NCBI GenBank assembly: GCA_039028695.1
Contig: JBCCHN010000063.1
Location: forward strand, 1-27,605
Direction: 5' to 3'
Source: JANQKX01 sp039028695
Lineage (GTDB): Bacteria > Pseudomonadota > Alphaproteobacteria > Kiloniellales > Kiloniellaceae
DNA: 27,605 nt
Positions 16,188-24,654 of this stretch are shown here, one piece after another (position 1 is the stretch's first letter; each line of letters opens with the position of its first letter). The position numbers and the translations under genes were made by a program. Under the pieces are notes generated by a model that did not search any database, had not been told where the DNA came from, and was given only the letters and a program-made list of their open reading frames with translations.

Positions 16188-16445
16188 ATGTCTGATCGAA
16201 AAGTAGTGATTGTTACTGAGGGCGGCGGCGCCATGGGCGCGGATGCGGCGCGCAAACTGGTGGGGGAAGGGTTTGACCTGGCCAATCTCTCTTCTTCCAG
16301 CACGGGCGTGGCCCTGGCGGCGGAGCTGGGTGGGATCGGGGTCACTGGCGCCAACCAATCCAACGACGATGTCAAGGGCATAGTAAAACCACCCACGGGG
16401 CGAGTGCGGCGAACTTCAATCCTAGTCCTGAGTTCGTTGCCATAA
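16188..16445 (+). pseudogene. Truncated short-chain dehydrogenase/reductase
   Basis: The first 65 residues match the nucleotide-binding N-terminus of SDR enzymes: a strand (KVVIVTE), a Gly-rich loop GGGAMGADAARKLVGEGFDL, and then a second strand and helix (TGVALAAELGGIGVTG; NQSNDDVKGIV). SDRs are normally near 250 residues, with an S-Y-K catalytic set after residue 140. Here the frame stops after 85, so neither the catalytic residues nor the substrate region is present. The usual TGxxxGxG motif reads TEGGGAMG, with a Glu in place of the first Gly. The last 20 residues (GRVRRTSILVLSS) resemble a damaged version of the later DILV strand. GGGAG precedes the ATG, so it may still be translated. 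It is best read as a gene remnant. The downstream part was not found nearby. Confidence 0.75.
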
Positions 16446-16749
16446 GAGTTTACATGGTTCTTTGTCGCTAGCCCATCTAGCTATCGGAACAAAAATTATA
16501 ACATCCCACGGGAGATGCAGTCAGAATATTAGGTCTTAATTCAGAGCAACTTCCGAGCGGATTTTATAGAATTACCAATTCTATTGAGCATCATAGCAAG
16601 AAACTTCCGCTAACCACCCAGCTGCGGATTCTCACTGACAAGTCTGAAATAGGGGAGTTTTGACCCTGAGCGGACTTCAGTTTCGGAATTTTTCACGCGG
16701 TATCAGTTCAATTTGTTGCGCTGCAATCCTCATAACGTAATAGTACGGA
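16446..16749. other. Intergenic region carrying dispersed repeat copy B1
   Basis: No gene is seen in these 304 bases. About 120 of them are the repeat at 16560-16679. The rest is AT-rich and may hold the promoter of the cyclase gene. Confidence 0.5.
16560..16679 (+). repeat. Dispersed intergenic repeat, copy B1
   Basis: This stretch aligns without gaps over 111 bases with 20685-20795, at roughly 70% identity by hand count. It shares GAATTACCAATT, GAAACTTCCGCTA, TTGACCC and GCGGAC blocks. A hairpin TCCGC/GCGGA at 16606-16628 is kept in both copies. Its start, GATTTTATAGAATTACCAA, also matches the end of the A copies, so A and B look like consecutive parts of one longer element. Confidence 0.75.
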
Positions 16750-18492
16750 ATGGCTGGAAAAAGTATACAACGCCGCCTCGCTGCGATCCTGACTGCCGAT
16801 GTCGTGGGCTACAGCAAAATGATGGGATCGAATGAGACCAACACGCTGTCCGAAATCAAAACTTGGCACAATAAAATCCTGCAGCCGCTCATGGCCAAGT
16901 ACAATGGCCGTATCGTAAAATTGATGGGTGACGGTGTCCTAGCTGAGTTTGGCAGTGTGGTTAACGCCGTGGAGTGTGCTGTTGAAATGCAGAAATCTAT
17001 GGCTGCGAACAACGACTCCATTCAGGATGACAAAAAAATCATTTTGCGAATCGGTATCAATCTTGGCGACGTGATCTTGGATGGGGATGATCTATACGGC
17101 GATGGAATCAACGTGGCCGCGCGGCTTGAGGCTATGGCTGAACCTGGAGGGATTTGTATTTCTGATGACGCCCATAGGCAAGTCCGAGACAAACTTGAAA
17201 TCGCTTTTGAGGATGTCGGCGACCACAAACTCAAAAACATTGCACGGCCATTGCGTGTTTACCGTGTAAGGTCTGATAGCAAATCCGCAGCTCGGCAGCC
17301 GAGCCCAGCACTGCCCAACAAGCCATCCATCGCCGTATTGCCGTTTGACAACATGTCGGGTGATCCCGAACAAGAGTACTTTTCTGACGGTATTACAGAG
17401 GACATCATCACCGAACTAACGCGGTTCCAGTCTCTGTTTGTCATTGCACGAAACTCGTCTTTTGCATTCAAGGGACAAGCTACAGACATAACCGAGATTG
17501 GCAAGAAACTTGGCGTTCAGTATGTGGTTGAAGGCGGTGTGCGAAAGGCTGGCGAGCGGATCCGCATTACGGCGCAGCTTATTGATGCGACCACGGGCAA
17601 TCATTTGTGGGCGGAACGCTACGACCGGAACATCACCGATATCTTCGCAGTCCAGGACGAAGTTGCGTCACAGGTCGTGTCCATGGTGCCGGGGCATGTG
17701 GAAATCGCCAACAGGGTTCAGGCCGAGCGTAAGCCCACACAGGATATGAATGCTTATGATCTTATGCTCCGTGCAATGAGCCTTACGTATCAAGACTTCA
17801 CCTCCGGCAAAATAGTACAATTAATGAAACAGGCGCTGGAGATCGATCCAGAGTACGGGACGGCGCATGCAATACTCTCATCAATTTATGCGTACAGCGT
17901 CTTTGTTCATGGCAGGCGGTCTGATGAGAATGACGCACTGGCAATTAGTCATGCGGAAACAGCCCTGAAGCTGGAGCCAAGCAATTCGAAAATTCATGCG
18001 TTAGCGGCAGATGCTTATCTCGTGGTCGGTAAGCATGAACTAGCAAAATATCATATAGATAAGGCCATCACCCTTAATCCCAACGATTTTGTAGCTATGG
18101 GTCTTGCGGGGTTTGTTAAAGCCTTTCAGGGTGATTACGACGGCGCCGTCACATGGGTCAATAAGGCGCTACACAGCGATCCCTTTGCCTCCGACGCCTA
18201 CCGAGAAGTCTACTTCGAAGTCCATTTTCTTGGCGGCCAGTATGAGTTGGCCCTAGAGCAATTGCTTGGCTGGCAATTTCCACCCAAGCATATCTATCTG
18301 GAAAAGGCCGCTGCCTTGGCACAACTGGGTCGCACGGAAGAAGCCCATGAGGCCATTCGGCAGTTCGAACTGGTCCGACTCGAAAACTGGAACATTGTGG
18401 ATTACGTAAACACCATCAAAAGAATGTGCGTAAGACCCGAAGATGCCGAAAGGTGGCTTGAAGGGTTCCGCAAAGCTGGGCTGAAAGTGTAG
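16750..18492 (+). CDS. Class III adenylate/guanylate cyclase with TolB-like and TPR regions
   Basis: This 580-residue protein should make a cyclic nucleotide in response to a signal sensed by its C-terminal half. The cyclase domain, about residues 8-170, keeps both metal-binding aspartates (D17 in LTADVVGYS, D61 in KLMGDGVLAEF), a purine-type Lys (K57), and the transition-state Asn and Arg (N121 and R125 in GDGINVAARL), so it is probably active. A TolB-like region follows at about 190-310 (SIAVLPFDNMSGDPEQEYFS; GVQYVVEGGVRKAGERIRI; HLWAERYDR), then TPR-type repeats from about 335 to the end. This three-part build is common in alphaproteobacteria with many cyclases. No signal peptide or membrane helix is visible, so it is cytoplasmic. 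The ribosome binding site is weak. It appears to be monocistronic. Confidence 0.93.
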   Translation: MAGKSIQRRLAAILTADVVGYSKMMGSNETNTLSEIKTWHNKILQPLMAKYNGRIVKLMGDGVLAEFGSVVNAVECAVEMQKSMAANNDSIQDDKKIILRIGINLGDVILDGDDLYGDGINVAARLEAMAEPGGICISDDAHRQVRDKLEIAFEDVGDHKLKNIARPLRVYRVRSDSKSAARQPSPALPNKPSIAVLPFDNMSGDPEQEYFSDGITEDIITELTRFQSLFVIARNSSFAFKGQATDITEIGKKLGVQYVVEGGVRKAGERIRITAQLIDATTGNHLWAERYDRNITDIFAVQDEVASQVVSMVPGHVEIANRVQAERKPTQDMNAYDLMLRAMSLTYQDFTSGKIVQLMKQALEIDPEYGTAHAILSSIYAYSVFVHGRRSDENDALAISHAETALKLEPSNSKIHALAADAYLVVGKHELAKYHIDKAITLNPNDFVAMGLAGFVKAFQGDYDGAVTWVNKALHSDPFASDAYREVYFEVHFLGGQYELALEQLLGWQFPPKHIYLEKAAALAQLGRTEEAHEAIRQFELVRLENWNIVDYVNTIKRMCVRPEDAERWLEGFRKAGLKV

Positions 18493-18705
18493 AAGAAGCG
18501 ATGTGTCCGAGGTCAGTTTGTGGCTACTTGTCACCTACCAGAGCAGGATGGGTTTGGTTCGCTTAACCCCAATTATCTGGCATGAAGCACAAAAAAATGT
18601 CCGCTTTTTGCGGTTTGGACGACTATGCCATCGACTCCGGACTCCTTCAGATTGGAGGGGCTGAGGCGTAAAGATGACCCATGGCAGACATCACTGTTGG
18701 AAGTT

Positions 18706-19764
18706 CTACTTGATTGCCTTAAGGCGTTGGCTGGTTTCATCTGCCAACGTTTGAACAAGATCTCCAGCAGGCATATCGCGAGTCAGGGCAACTGATTGCC
18801 CAGCCAACACGCCTAAAAAATTGTGATCGTCATCGTCTTCCAGCGGCAGCGTCAGGTTCCATTGCGCTGGAAACGGTAGTGGCTCCGCCCCGCCGGATTC
18901 CAAGTCCTCGATTAACCGATTGGATATGACCCGTGCCGAATGTCCTGAAACAACTCTTGTCACAAGAGTGCCAGTGTCGTTGGCGGCACCCAGGGCAGAG
19001 CGATGCGCATCGGAAATATCGGTCTCATCGCAACGAAGAAAAGCCGTGCCTAGCTGCACGCCGCTTGCGCCAAGCATTAGGGCGGCGGCAATGCCTCGAC
19101 CATCCGCGATTCCACCTGCGGCGACGACAGGAACGTTTACAGCATCGACAACCTGCGGGAGAAGAGAAAAAAGGCTGGGCCTGGTGCGATCATCGGTATC
19201 TGTAAAGGTACCGGGATGACTACCCGCTTCGTTCCCCTGTGCGATGATGCAATCGACACCGCTAGATTCCAGAAGCCTTGCTTCCTCAACCGTCGTCGCA
19301 CTACACAGAATGAATATTCCTTCACTCTTGATCGCCTCAACGGTTTCCTGACACGGCAAACCAAAATGGAAACTCACTACCTCGGGCCGTGTTTTCAGGA
19401 GCATGGCAAGATGCTCAGCATCAACAGTGCTTTCCGGCGCTTCGGGATCCGGTATGGGACCCATTTCCTTGGCATCGTAAAGCGTCTGAATTGATGCCCG
19501 CATCTCCATGCCAACACCAGTCAAATCACCGGGGTCCTCCCATAAGGGGTAGTTGACGTTCAAGCTTCCGCCACTTTGCTGTCGAAAGCCCATAATACGC
19601 CGTTCAGCCTCTTCTGCTGAGAACCCCCACATCCCCAAGCCACCCAAGCCGCCAGCATTGCTGACGGCAGCGGCGAGCGCGGGGGTTGTGAACTCCCCCA
19701 TTGGGGCCTGAAAAATTGGCCACTTGAGATTTAGCCTTTCAGTCAGCTCGCTATTGGGCCACAT
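18706..19764 (-). CDS. Nitronate monooxygenase / 2-nitropropane dioxygenase family flavoenzyme
   Basis: This 352-residue FMN-dependent TIM-barrel enzyme belongs to the family that oxidises alkyl nitronates. Related members act as enoyl-ACP reductases (FabK) or on other substrates. The barrel starts with PIFQAPMGEFTTPALAAAVS and GGLGGLGMWG. The FMN phosphate-binding region reads VVAAGGIADGRGIAAALMLG, then ASGVQLGTAFL. A His in GNEAGSHPGTF is at the position of the proposed catalytic base. The start is decided by GAGGGAGG six bases before the ATG at 19764. A GTG at 19794 would add ten residues but leaves the Shine-Dalgarno sequence inside the gene. It has no co-directional neighbour. The physiological substrate cannot be told from this window. 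Confidence 0.92.
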   Translation of the reverse strand: MWPNSELTERLNLKWPIFQAPMGEFTTPALAAAVSNAGGLGGLGMWGFSAEEAERRIMGFRQQSGGSLNVNYPLWEDPGDLTGVGMEMRASIQTLYDAKEMGPIPDPEAPESTVDAEHLAMLLKTRPEVVSFHFGLPCQETVEAIKSEGIFILCSATTVEEARLLESSGVDCIIAQGNEAGSHPGTFTDTDDRTRPSLFSLLPQVVDAVNVPVVAAGGIADGRGIAAALMLGASGVQLGTAFLRCDETDISDAHRSALGAANDTGTLVTRVVSGHSARVISNRLIEDLESGGAEPLPFPAQWNLTLPLEDDDDHNFLGVLAGQSVALTRDMPAGDLVQTLADETSQRLKAIK

Positions 19765-20086
19765 CTTGGCCTCCCTCTGATAAATCGTATTCACAACAGG
19801 AGTCTAAGTACTTATAAGGACTCAGGGGCAGATAGTCGATGTTGGTCAACGATCGAGTGTCGCCTCTTGGCTAATTTTCTCCGTCAGCGGCGGACCGGAT
19901 TGATGACCGCTTTGGCCCGGGAAGTGCGCCTGATTTTATGAAATTACCAAGAATGATAATGGTTGCTTTGAGGCCAATTCCCCAAAGTTGTTTCACCGTG
20001 CGGGCGCTGTTATCAATGTTTCAAAATTACGCATGACGGCTTTGTCTCACGTCGGCACCCACCGGAGGGACTTGGGAAAATGCACA
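19765..20086. other. Divergent intergenic region carrying repeat copy A1
   Basis: No gene is seen in these 322 bases between the nitronate monooxygenase and the DinB gene. The repeat copy at 19864-19976 fills about a third of it. Confidence 0.5.
19864..19976 (+). repeat. Dispersed intergenic repeat, copy A1
   Basis: The first 85 bases align without gaps with 23674-23758 at roughly 76% identity by hand count, and weaker similarity runs about 28 bases further. A 6-bp stem with AGC loop at 19880-19894 (TCCGTC/GGCGGA) is matched by a stem in the other copy with structure-preserving changes. Confidence 0.75.
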
Positions 20087-20599
20087 ATGATCACAAAAGA
20101 TTACATTGACGAGATGGCAGCTTACACCCGCTGGCAGAACGGCAACGTTTATAAGTGTTGTGAGGAGGTGGGGCCGGAGGAACGCAAGAGGGATCGCGGG
20201 ATGTATTTCGGCTCAATCCACAACACGCTGGACCATGTTTGTGTGGTTAATCGCTCCATCCTGACGTTCCTCAATGGCACTTTGCCAAAACGAAACCCGC
20301 CCGGCCATGTGGTATGGACTGATTGGGATGAACTGAAATCCATCCGTCTTGAGCAAGACGATCTATTATTAGCAGGTGCCCGCGAATGGACTGAAGCCTG
20401 GCTAGCCGATAAAGCTACAAAGCGCGACCCACAGGGCGATGACTTCCCCGCTATCCCACGCTGGGTAATGGTGGTCCAGCTCTTTAACCACCAAACCCAT
20501 CACCGCAGTCAGGTCACCAGTGCATTACACTCAATGGGGATTGATTATGGCGCAACAGACATCCCATGGCGTCCTGGTGCAGGCTACTTCGCTGGATAG
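20087..20599 (+). CDS. DinB-family protein
   Basis: This 170-residue four-helix-bundle protein of the DinB/YfiT-like superfamily is usually a metal-dependent, thiol-related hydrolase or transferase of unknown substrate. The three expected metal ligands are present: H50 in SIHNTLDHVCVVN and H135 and H139 in NHQTHHRSQ, the last two forming HxxxH. The frame extends upstream to 19988, but the extra 33 residues have poor composition, and the ATG at 20087 gives the family's usual start (a helix with AAYTRWQN) with GGGA about ten bases before it. No partner gene is next to it. Substrate and pathway are unknown. Confidence 0.88.
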   Translation: MITKDYIDEMAAYTRWQNGNVYKCCEEVGPEERKRDRGMYFGSIHNTLDHVCVVNRSILTFLNGTLPKRNPPGHVVWTDWDELKSIRLEQDDLLLAGAREWTEAWLADKATKRDPQGDDFPAIPRWVMVVQLFNHQTHHRSQVTSALHSMGIDYGATDIPWRPGAGYFAG

Positions 20600-20684
20600 A
20601 GCGAATTGTTGAGGGATTGCTTAGTCGAATAGAAGGATCGCTTTGCACGCACCGTTGATGTTTGGCTAGCTGAAGAACTTAACC

Positions 20685-20795
20685 GAATTACCAATTTTCT
20701 GAAGGCTCAGGACCTGAAACTTCCGCTATCAGCCCGGCAGCGGACTTACTCCGAAAAGTCCACAATAGGAGAACTTTGACCCGAAGCGGACGTCG
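20685..20795 (+). repeat. Dispersed intergenic repeat, copy B2
   Basis: This is the partner of copy B1, aligned without gaps over 111 bases. It keeps a hairpin at 20722-20744 (TCCGCT/AGCGGA) and the terminal block GACCCGAAGCGGAC. It lies between the convergent DinB and LysR genes. Confidence 0.75.
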
Positions 20796-20803
20796 GATAG
20801 CTT

Positions 20804-20829
20804 GGAAAGCTCAATTGGGGGGGCTTTCC
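20804..20829 (-). terminator. Hairpin at the end of the LysR gene
   Basis: On the minus strand GGAAAGC and GCTTTCC form a perfect 7-bp stem around a 12-base loop that holds the LysR stop codon. There is no T-run after it, so it may be a weak terminator or an mRNA-end stabiliser. Confidence 0.35.
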
Positions 20830-21773
20830 TCATTACAGGCGCCACCTTCATAACGCATGATCATTGCGGCATGCTCGAACTTCCAGGCTTTGACAGTGGC
20901 CAATATAGCGCGGCGGACGGCGCCAACGGCATCCTCACGAATTTGGCCGCTTGGGTAACAAAGACTGTAACTGATAGGGAGTCTCGGAGTGAAACGCCGG
21001 ACAACGATACCGTTTTTAAGCCATGGACTGGCAGAAAAAGGCTCGGCGATTGTGATTCCAAGCCCCGCGGCGACCAAGGCGTACCGGCTGTGAGATGTTT
21101 GAGTGGTCAAGCGAATATCTTTGTCCGAAACATGGTCGGCAAAAATCGCCGCCTCCTTCTCAAATTTCAAAGGCCCAGCGGGGCTCCATCCCACGACCGT
21201 TTCATTCTCAAAGTCCGCCGGTGTAATCTCCTGTCGGTCGGCCAGAGGATGCCCCTCTGGTAGCACGCAAACATGGTCTACCGTAAGGAGGGGTTCTGAC
21301 TCGATCCCCGGAATATCCGGAATACTCAAGGTCAAAGCAAGATCAGCCGTGTGCCCCTGCAACATATCGATGAGTTCGGTCACGGTTCCCGTACTCACTT
21401 CAAGACGACTGACATGGTTGCTTGACATGATCCGATGCGCGATCTTGGGAATCAGGGAAGTGGAGAGGGCCGGCAAACTGGCAATGGTCACCGGCTGAAC
21501 CAGATTTTCGCGTATTTTCTCGCTGGCTTGTTCAATTCGCTCGAGCCCCAAAAAGTTTTGCTCAACAACGCGGGCAAACTTAACTGCCGCTTTGGTAGGG
21601 ACCAAGCGCCCCTTGGAGCGCTCGAACAGCTTGAACATTAAGTGGCCTTCCAATTCGGCAATATGCCGGCTGACCCCGGGTTGAGATATCGAAAGCTTGG
21701 CGGCTGCTTGTGTTGTTGTGCCAACCGACATAAGGCAACGAAAGACCTCAATTTGGCGAAAGCTAAGTCCCAT
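20811..21773 (-). CDS. LysR-family transcriptional regulator
   Basis: This 320-residue regulator has the family's normal length. The winged helix-turn-helix spans about residues 4-62 (FRQIEVFRCLMSVGTTTQAA, SISQPGVSRHIAELE, LFERSKGRLVPT) and resembles the LysR/OccR/NocR subgroup, whose members answer to amino acids or opines. The co-inducer domain fills the rest, with typical elements such as ADLALTLS and HPLADRQEITPADF. It is divergent from a Tat-exported peptide-type binding protein, with 177 bases between the two starts. LysR regulators often control the divergent gene, so that gene is the likely target and its ligand the likely effector. The ATG is preceded by a GGGAT placed close to it. 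Confidence 0.93.
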   Translation of the reverse strand: MGLSFRQIEVFRCLMSVGTTTQAAAKLSISQPGVSRHIAELEGHLMFKLFERSKGRLVPTKAAVKFARVVEQNFLGLERIEQASEKIRENLVQPVTIASLPALSTSLIPKIAHRIMSSNHVSRLEVSTGTVTELIDMLQGHTADLALTLSIPDIPGIESEPLLTVDHVCVLPEGHPLADRQEITPADFENETVVGWSPAGPLKFEKEAAIFADHVSDKDIRLTTQTSHSRYALVAAGLGITIAEPFSASPWLKNGIVVRRFTPRLPISYSLCYPSGQIREDAVGAVRRAILATVKAWKFEHAAMIMRYEGGACNEESPPN

Positions 21774-21950
21774 TAAATCCCATGCCGCCTTTCTGTTTGA
21801 TAATCCTCAACCGACCATCACAAGATATAACTAAAACGTATAGAGTATGAGGAATTGATATTTGAGATTATGTTCCCCCTATGGAACCTTGTCCAATCAT
21901 TTGATGTCCATTGTTCTTTCTTCTGACAATGATCCACGGGGAGCCAAGGC
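21774..21950. promoter_or_regulatory. Divergent promoter region between LysR and the binding-protein gene
   Basis: ATAATCCTCAA at 21800-21810 and TTTGAGATTAT at 21861-21871 form an interrupted inverted repeat, offset by one base. An AT-rich stretch lies between them. This is the expected place for LysR binding, but no clear T-N11-A site could be singled out. Confidence 0.35.
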
Positions 21951-23540
21951 ATGAATCAAAACCGAAAATCAACTCAAAAATATTCAGGCCATGATCAAAG
22001 CCGGCGACACTTTTTGCAAAGTACTGCCGCCCTTGGCGTCGGAGCCTTGGCAGGGACGAGCGTGCTGCCAAGAGTGGCGCACAGTGAGACTCCGAAACAA
22101 GGGGGGCGCCTGCGCCAGGCCTTGAGGGGTGGCGCCACAAGCGATTCCCTGGATGGTTCGACGCTGCAGGCTGCACATCCCATCAGTGTAAGCTGGCAAC
22201 TGCGCAATAACCTGACCGAAGTTGACGCGGAGGGAAATGTCATTGGGGAACTTGCAGAAAGCTGGGAAGCTTCCCAGGATGCCAAAACCTGGGTGTTCAA
22301 GCTGCGGGATGGTGTGGAATTCCACAACGGAAAGACCCTTGAAGCCGCTGATGTCATCCATTCCCTAAATCAACATCGCGGCGAAGAAACCAAATCGGCA
22401 GCAGCCAGCATCGTCAAGGGCATCAACGATATTCGCGCGGATGGTAAAAATCAGATCGTTGTGAACCTGTCCGAAGGCAATGCGGATTTTGCCTACTTGA
22501 TGTCCGACTATCACCTGGTGATCGCGCCGGAAGGCACGGTAGGTGCCGACTGGGATAAGGGCTTAGGAACCGGCCCCTTTGTCCTTGATTCTTGGGAACC
22601 CGGTATCAGAGCCTTTACCAAGCGTAACCCAAATTACTTCAAGGAAGGCCGGCCCTACTTCGATGAGGTAGAGACCCTACACATCGCCGATGTGGTAGCG
22701 CGCACGAACGTATTGCAGACCGGCGAAGTTGATGTGATGGAAGAGCCAGACCTGAAGACATTGCATTTGTTGGAACGCCAGCCGGGGATTGTGATCAAGG
22801 AAGTCGGCGGCACGAAGCACTTCCCCTATCCCATGTTGCTGACCATGCCGCCCTTCGACAATCCTGATGTTCAGATGGCCCTAAAATTTGCCATTGACCG
22901 GGAAGCTTGGGTGAAAAAGATCCTTAAAGGTCACGGCTATGTGGGGAATGATCATCCCGTGGGTCGCAATCAGAAATTCTTCGCTTCCGACTTAGAACAG
23001 CGAAGCTACGATCCCGACAAGGCGCGTTTTCACCTAAAAAAGGCGGGACAGGAAGGGCTCAAGCTGCCCCTCTTTTCAGCGGAGGTCTACCCAGGTGCGA
23101 ACGACGGGGCAATCCTCTACCAAGAAAACGCCAAGGCTGCGGGTATCAATATCGATGTGCAGCGCCTTCCATCGGACGGCTATTGGGTAGAGGTGCCGCT
23201 GAAAAAACCGTGGCATGTCAGCAGCCTTGCCGGGCGTCCCACGGTCGATTGGGTGATGGCCGTCTCTTACGCCGCGGGTGCGCCTTGGAATGATACGACC
23301 TGGGCGAATGAACGCTTTAACGATCTGCTGGTTCAAGCTCGCTCGGAACTAGACGAGGGCAAGCGTCAAGAGATGTATTTCGAAATGCAGCAATTGGTCC
23401 GGGACGATTGTCCAACGGTAATTCCGGCTTTCGGCAACTTCATTAGCTGTATGAATGATAAGGTCGGAACGCCTGAAATTATCGGGGCTAACAGCCAGCT
23501 CGATGGATTGAGAAATGCCGAGCGCTGGTGGTTTTCATAG
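21951..23540 (+). CDS. Tat-exported ABC transporter substrate-binding protein (SBP_bac_5, DppA/OppA-like)
   Basis: This 529-residue periplasmic binding protein is of the peptide/nickel/opine class. A twin-arginine signal (SRRHFLQSTAALGVGALAG, RR at residues 18-19) predicts export in folded form through Tat, cleaved near residue 45 (VAHS). The mature protein shows the class markers: LAESWEASQDAKTWVFKLRD, then VEFHNGKTLEAADVIHSL, GTGPFVLDSW, and NPDVQMALKFAIDRE. GGGAG precedes the ATG. ABC permease and ATPase genes normally follow such a gene, but here the next gene is an unrelated transporter on the other strand, so it is an orphan and must use a transporter encoded elsewhere or act as a sensor protein. 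Its divergent LysR gene is the likely regulator. The ligand is unknown. Confidence 0.93.
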   Translation: MNQNRKSTQKYSGHDQSRRHFLQSTAALGVGALAGTSVLPRVAHSETPKQGGRLRQALRGGATSDSLDGSTLQAAHPISVSWQLRNNLTEVDAEGNVIGELAESWEASQDAKTWVFKLRDGVEFHNGKTLEAADVIHSLNQHRGEETKSAAASIVKGINDIRADGKNQIVVNLSEGNADFAYLMSDYHLVIAPEGTVGADWDKGLGTGPFVLDSWEPGIRAFTKRNPNYFKEGRPYFDEVETLHIADVVARTNVLQTGEVDVMEEPDLKTLHLLERQPGIVIKEVGGTKHFPYPMLLTMPPFDNPDVQMALKFAIDREAWVKKILKGHGYVGNDHPVGRNQKFFASDLEQRSYDPDKARFHLKKAGQEGLKLPLFSAEVYPGANDGAILYQENAKAAGINIDVQRLPSDGYWVEVPLKKPWHVSSLAGRPTVDWVMAVSYAAGAPWNDTTWANERFNDLLVQARSELDEGKRQEMYFEMQQLVRDDCPTVIPAFGNFISCMNDKVGTPEIIGANSQLDGLRNAERWWFS

Positions 23541-23551
23541 ATTCAAAGTTG

Positions 23552-23583
23552 GGGAGCGGGTCCAAAGGCCTGTGCTCGCTCCC
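23552..23583 (+). terminator. Hairpin after the binding-protein gene
   Basis: GGGAGCG and CGCTCCC form a 7-bp stem with an 18-base loop, starting 11 bases after the stop codon. No T-run follows. It is the likely end of the transcript. Confidence 0.45.
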
Positions 23584-23673
23584 TCAAGCATCCATTCAAA
23601 AACGCCCGGACTGAGGAATAGCAAGGTGTGCGCAGAGTCTGCCTTTGTTGATCTATGGAACATGCATAGTTAG

Positions 23674-23786
23674 CTCTTGGCTATCTTTCGCCGTCAGCGA
23701 CGGCCTGGATTGAAAACTGCTTTAGACCAGAAACAGGGCCTGATTTCATAGAACTACCTAGTCAGTTAACGGACGCTTAGAGCCCA
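23674..23786 (+). repeat. Dispersed intergenic repeat, copy A2
   Basis: This is the partner of copy A1. The hairpin at 23690-23704 reads GCCGTC, AGC, GACGGC and is perfectly paired. It lies between the convergent binding-protein and EamA genes. Confidence 0.75.
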
Positions 23787-23808
23787 GAGTGGTCATGGCC
23801 TCGTCCGC

Positions 23809-24654
23809 CTAATTCTTGTCTCGACTGACGATCAGCCCAAACATCACTAGGCAGGCGGATACAAAGCGCCAAACTCCAAAACCTTCCTTCAGCAAGAACG
23901 TGGAAATGAGCGCCGCGAAAAGGACGCTTGTCTCACGAAGACCAGACACCATGCCCATTGGCGCGACGGCCAAGGCATATACGATGATCCAGTAGGCCCC
24001 AACCTGCATTGCGCCTCCGGCCAATCCGACTAGCGTGTGGCTTCTAACAACCGCAACAATTTCGCGCCGTTTCCATGCAAATGCGATCAAAAACGTCAGG
24101 ATACCGTCCCCAATAGTGAGCCACACTGCGAAACCCAATATGGACCCTGCTTGCCGCGCACCCAATCCATCGACGACCGTGTAGCAGGCAATGCAGACTC
24201 CGGTAGTCAGCGCAAAGAAGATTGCTTTGGGTTTAATTGCGCTCGCTTTTCCGCCATCAAAAGTTAGCGCCATGACCCCCACTGCAAGGCATCCAATGCC
24301 AATTAGCGCGAAGCCACTTACGAGCTCTCCCGCGAACACAAAAGCACCCAGAGTCACCAGGATTGGTGCCGCACCCCGAGCGATTGGATAAACCTGCCCA
24401 AGGTCCCCATGGTCGTAGGCCATAGGAAGAAAGAAGTGATACCCAGTGTGGATCAGGATACTTAGCGCCAAAAGTGGCCAGCTGATCGCAGCTGGACCAT
24501 CCACGAAAGGCAGTGCGAGCAGCGAAAGAGCACTGCCTGCCAAAGTGACAACCGCCATAACAGCGATGCGGTCTCCACTGATCTTGATCAGCGCATTCCA
24601 TCCGGCGTGCAAAGCTGCAGCAGCTAGTACAAGCAGGGTTATCTCAAAATTCAT
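23809..24654 (-). CDS. EamA/DMT-superfamily transporter
   Basis: This inner-membrane protein of 281 residues has about ten hydrophobic helices arranged as two EamA repeats, typical of drug/metabolite exporters. Recognisable elements are the start of the first repeat (LLVLAAAALHAGWNALIK), MAYDHGDLGQVYPIARGAAP at the end of its fourth helix, and the matching ALAVAPMGMVSGLRETSVLF in the second repeat. The ATG at 24654 is preferred over a TTG nine bases upstream, and neither has a strong ribosome binding site. It stands alone, convergent with the binding-protein gene. Substrates in this family range from amino acids to nucleosides and cannot be told here. Confidence 0.9.
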   Translation of the reverse strand: MNFEITLLVLAAAALHAGWNALIKISGDRIAVMAVVTLAGSALSLLALPFVDGPAAISWPLLALSILIHTGYHFFLPMAYDHGDLGQVYPIARGAAPILVTLGAFVFAGELVSGFALIGIGCLAVGVMALTFDGGKASAIKPKAIFFALTTGVCIACYTVVDGLGARQAGSILGFAVWLTIGDGILTFLIAFAWKRREIVAVVRSHTLVGLAGGAMQVGAYWIIVYALAVAPMGMVSGLRETSVLFAALISTFLLKEGFGVWRFVSACLVMFGLIVSRDKN

